Assembly: GCA_903875605.1 (NCBI GenBank)
Contig: CAIQWT010000107.1
Span: 1-44,326 of the forward strand
DNA length: 44,326 nt
Direction: 5' to 3'
From: an uncultured Geobacteraceae bacterium
Lineage (GTDB): Bacteria > Desulfobacterota > Desulfuromonadia > Geobacterales > Pseudopelobacteraceae
Each line of letters starts with the position of its first letter. The stretch's first letter is position 1. The notes beneath the pieces are model-generated. The model was not told the origin of the DNA, did not search any database, and worked only from the letters and a program-made list of their open reading frames with translations. The position numbers and the translations under genes are program-made. Of this stretch, positions 41,825 through 44,326 are shown piece after piece.

Positions 41825-43207
41825 ATGAATAAGTTGACGCTTACCTTAGCTGTTATTTTTATGTCTGCAATTACTGCATTTTCTGCGGAACCTGGTGCAC
41901 CTTCTTCTGTGACTATAGCTAAAATATGTACAAACTGTCACAAAGCGGAAGCCAATATCCTGCGTGGTCACCTAGACGGCGTTTCGTTTAAGGCTCAGAC
42001 TATTCAGATGAAGATTGATGGTTACGTCAACCTGATTAGATTTGACGAAGATGAAATTAAAGTCGTCAATGATGAGCGTAAAAACGGCGACGGTGAGCTG
42101 CTGAAAGACAACAAAATCAAGAAGGGCCATGAGATAAAAATTGAATATACCGAAGAGAACGGTGTTAAGACCGCAAAACGTCTTGTTGCCAAACCTCCGG
42201 TTGATGTGCCGAAAGAGATGCTGATCACCACGGCGGAGATTGAGAAACTGGTGGCAAAAGGGCCCGCTAAAGGCGCCTATTTTCTTTATGATTCTCGTCC
42301 CACCGCTCGGTTCATTGAAGGTGCTATACCTACAGCTGTAAGTCTGCCATATCCGGAATTCGACAAAAACTTGGATAAGCTGCCCAAAGACAAGAATGCA
42401 CTGGTTATCTTCTACTGCTCAGGTGTTACCTGCAACATGAGCCCCGGTTCGGCTGACAAGGCGAAGAAGCTTGGTTACACGAATCTTAAGGTTTACAAGG
42501 ACGGAATGCCGGCCTGGTATGAAAAGAGCTATGCCTCACTGACACCGCAATCCATGAAAGAAGCCTGCAAGGATGTGCCATACGTTGTTCTTGATACCCG
42601 CAAACTGAAGATCGTTTCAGCCGGTTTTATACCCGGTGCGGTGCCATTTCCAGTAGCAAAGGCGGCAGCGCAGGCCAAGTCTCTTAATATCACACAGAAA
42701 AAAGCACCTATTGTCGTCTATGATGCTAAAGGTGGAAAAGATGCAGTTGTTGCAGCAAAGGAACTGGTCAAGGCCGGTTATGGCAATGTCAAGGTGCTGA
42801 CCGGAGGCTTTGAAGCCTGGAAAGCAGCTCAGTATGATGTCGCTACAGGCAATCCATCATCAAAAGTCACTTATGTGCCAAAGCCACGTCCTGGAGAGAT
42901 GGATCTTGATGAATTTAATAAGATCCTAGCGACGCATCCTGCTAATGTCTTAATTGTCGATGTTCGTAACGCAACGGAGGCAAAGGCGGGCAGACTGAAG
43001 GAGTCAGTTGTTATACCGCTTAACGATTTCGCTGAACGGGTCGCTGAATTTCCCAAAGATAAGCAGATTGTACTTCATTGTAATACCGGTGTTATTGCTG
43101 AAATGGCATATAACGCATTAAAAAATATGGGAGTCAGCAACGTAAAATTTGTTAACGCCCGTTTCAAGTTTGAGAAAGACGGCAGCTATTCAATAACCAA
43201 AGAATAA
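41825..43207 (+). CDS. extH: ExtH-like multi-rhodanese protein with a haem c motif
   Basis: 460 aa. After a signal (ending FSA), CTNCH at residues 35-39 is a c-type haem-binding motif. Residues 45-120 form a small beta domain resembling ExtJ. Three rhodanese domains follow: the first with catalytic Cys198 (FYCSGVTC), the second lacking the Cys (VYDAKGG near 300), the third with Cys419 (LHCNTGV). A secreted sulfur/selenium-transfer protein that may accept or donate electrons through one haem is inferred. GGAGG precedes the ATG. Lacks an obvious lipobox. Confidence 0.75.
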   Translation: MNKLTLTLAVIFMSAITAFSAEPGAPSSVTIAKICTNCHKAEANILRGHLDGVSFKAQTIQMKIDGYVNLIRFDEDEIKVVNDERKNGDGELLKDNKIKKGHEIKIEYTEENGVKTAKRLVAKPPVDVPKEMLITTAEIEKLVAKGPAKGAYFLYDSRPTARFIEGAIPTAVSLPYPEFDKNLDKLPKDKNALVIFYCSGVTCNMSPGSADKAKKLGYTNLKVYKDGMPAWYEKSYASLTPQSMKEACKDVPYVVLDTRKLKIVSAGFIPGAVPFPVAKAAAQAKSLNITQKKAPIVVYDAKGGKDAVVAAKELVKAGYGNVKVLTGGFEAWKAAQYDVATGNPSSKVTYVPKPRPGEMDLDEFNKILATHPANVLIVDVRNATEAKAGRLKESVVIPLNDFAERVAEFPKDKQIVLHCNTGVIAEMAYNALKNMGVSNVKFVNARFKFEKDGSYSITKE

Positions 43208-43217
43208 AGATAATGTT

Positions 43218-43253
43218 GCATGCGATTTTAGCCGTAAGGCTGGAATCGCATGC
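43218..43253 (+). promoter_or_regulatory. GNRA-capped intergenic hairpin
   Basis: GCATGCGATT (43218-43227) pairs perfectly with AATCGCATGC (43244-43253); inside, after a TT/GG internal loop, AGCC-GTAA-GGCT forms a second stem with a GNRA-type tetraloop. The following TTGTTTTCGTTT is only loosely T-rich, so it may be an attenuator or an mRNA processing/stability element between the rhodanese and cytochrome genes. Confidence 0.6.
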
Positions 43254-43388
43254 GAATTGTTTTCGTTTCAGCACCTCTTTTTATTTATCAACTTATATTC
43301 ATAAATATACATATTTGGAACAATTATATAATTGGTGTGTTCGAGTAATATTAGAGGGGCTAGTCTGCCTGAATCTGAGAGGAAATAT

Positions 43389-44326
43389 ATGTCAGGAAAA
43401 ATAGTAGCGATTATGTTGGGATGTTCTTTAATGGTAACAGCTGTTCAGGCCAAGGAACATCCGGGAAAAGAACAGATACTCAAAGATGGTTATAACGGGC
43501 CAAAAACCTGTGAAGAATGTCATCCCGGCAAGGCCAAAGAGTTTCTTGGAACAGTACACTGGAAACATACTTCCAAAGTTGATCACGTAGACAATATTAA
43601 CCAGGATGAAGAACATGGCATGAAGGATCGTATCTACACGATGTGTAACGGAAACGATATCGTCAACAACCTGAAGGAGGTTCCGCCGAATGCGCTTGGT
43701 AAAACCAAATTTACCGGATGTAATTCCTGCCACCCTGGTGACCATTCCAGTGATGTCGGCAGTACCGGTGACGCTGCGGAACAGGCTATAGACTGCCTGA
43801 TCTGTCATTCTACAAAGTATGACTTCAGTAAAAGAAAGGCGATGAAGGATAAAAACGGCAACGTTGTTATGACTCAGGATCGTAGTACAGAGGCCGCAGC
43901 TAATATCGGAAGGCCTACGATCAAGAACTGTATGTCTTGCCATGAAGCAGCGGGTGGCGGTGCCATGATTAAACGTGGCTTTTCTATGGCTAAAGATGCA
44001 GAAGTTCACGTATCAAAAGGCATAATCTGTGTTGATTGTCATAAAGTTGTAAACCACAAATTTCCTACCGGACGTGATCCAAACAACTGGGCCCATGACG
44101 GTATCTACATGACCTGTGTCGGTGAGTGCCACACCATCAAGCCGCATAGCGATGCTGACTACAACCGGCACACCGACAAAATCGCCTGCCAGACCTGCCA
44201 TATTCCTAAAACCGGCGGTGCTTTTTCCAAAGACTTTACCAAATGGGAAAAACAGGCAAACGGTTTTTATGAGCCGTCCACCCTGAAGCGGGAAGTCAAC
44301 GAAACCGCTCCTGTGTACGCCTGGTA
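43389..44326 (+). CDS. Multihaem c-type cytochrome, octahaem tetrathionate reductase-like (incomplete at window end)
   Basis: 312 codons are present without a stop; the gene runs off the right edge. A signal peptide (residues 1-21, ending VQA) and haem motifs CEECH 41-45, CNSCH 111-115, CLICH 136-140, CMSCH 181-185, CVDCH 214-218, the variant CVGECH 243-248 (CX3CH), and CQTCH 267-271 are seen. Landmarks such as VHWKH, NNL, IDCLICH, NIGRPTIKNC, VHVSKG and ACQTCHIPK resemble octahaem tetrathionate reductase-family cytochromes. GAGAGG sets ATG 43389. With the porin and rhodanese it suggests a periplasmic or outer-membrane electron route for oxyanion reduction. Confidence 0.82.
   Translation, partial: MSGKIVAIMLGCSLMVTAVQAKEHPGKEQILKDGYNGPKTCEECHPGKAKEFLGTVHWKHTSKVDHVDNINQDEEHGMKDRIYTMCNGNDIVNNLKEVPPNALGKTKFTGCNSCHPGDHSSDVGSTGDAAEQAIDCLICHSTKYDFSKRKAMKDKNGNVVMTQDRSTEAAANIGRPTIKNCMSCHEAAGGGAMIKRGFSMAKDAEVHVSKGIICVDCHKVVNHKFPTGRDPNNWAHDGIYMTCVGECHTIKPHSDADYNRHTDKIACQTCHIPKTGGAFSKDFTKWEKQANGFYEPSTLKREVNETAPVYAW

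Noticed and set aside
43213-43404. 63-codon plus-strand frame before the cytochrome gene
   Set aside because: Overlaps the hairpin and the cytochrome start, lacks a ribosome site, and has odd composition; the cytochrome start at 43389 is much better supported.
43428-44009. 193-codon minus-strand frame opposite the cytochrome
   Set aside because: The plus strand encodes seven haem motifs in one frame; the minus frame is a shadow.

Overview
The window looks like chromosomal DNA of a Desulfuromonadota/Geobacter-type bacterium (Geobacterales/Desulfuromonadales). The reasons are a multihaem c-type cytochrome at the right edge, a porin/rhodanese/cytochrome gene set resembling the Geobacter Ext (selenite/tellurite and outer-membrane conduit) loci, ilv genes followed by psd-pssA, and many short lineage-type proteins. 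The genus call is inference; no rRNA, tRNA, CRISPR array or insertion sequence was seen.

Layout. (1) 81-5945, minus strand: an envelope block transcribed gmhB, rfbA, mreC, mreD, mrdA, rodA, joining LPS sugar precursor genes to the cell-elongation machinery; no mreB is present. (2) 6118-10178: a DAHP synthase with a clear sigma70 promoter, signal peptide peptidase SppA, a small phosphodiesterase, and psd/pssA for phosphatidylethanolamine synthesis. (3) 10247-15859, minus strand: branched-chain amino acid genes ilvD, (a small lipoprotein), ilvB, ilvN, a strong terminator, then ilvC. (4) 16000-23789: DUF1456 and zinc-ribbon proteins, PepN, and a run of small single-domain genes (ABM, PhnA-like, PPC/DUF296, DUF3750, DUF4149, YheU-like, aldo/keto reductase, GIY-YIG).

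(5) 23792-27871, minus strand: a tightly overlapping metal/metalloid and thiol-redox operon. An ArsR repressor with a near-perfect operator is followed by a DUF318 permease, a CDF-like transporter whose second metal site is cysteine-based, a BFD-type [2Fe-2S] protein, a secreted rhodanese-thioredoxin fusion with an internal start, a thioredoxin, and a CcdA-like electron transporter. (6) 27915-31124: a LysR regulator divergent from an OprP-like porin and two small secreted proteins. (7) 31524-38922: a TolC/adaptor/RND tripartite pump, a C_GCAxxG_C_C protein, a tiny membrane ORF that appears to read through UGA as selenocysteine (with a SECIS-like hairpin at the right distance), a DUF2892 protein and an MBL-fold hydrolase. 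(8) 39408-44326: an Ext-like cluster of large porin, small secreted protein, a three-rhodanese protein carrying a haem c motif, and an incomplete multihaem cytochrome resembling octahaem tetrathionate reductases.

The most notable items are the candidate selenoprotein at 37649-37807, the haem-motif rhodanese and CX3CH cytochrome of the Ext-like cluster, the Cys-substituted CDF transporter, the fusion gene with an internal ribosome binding site, and the duplicated ArsR operator.
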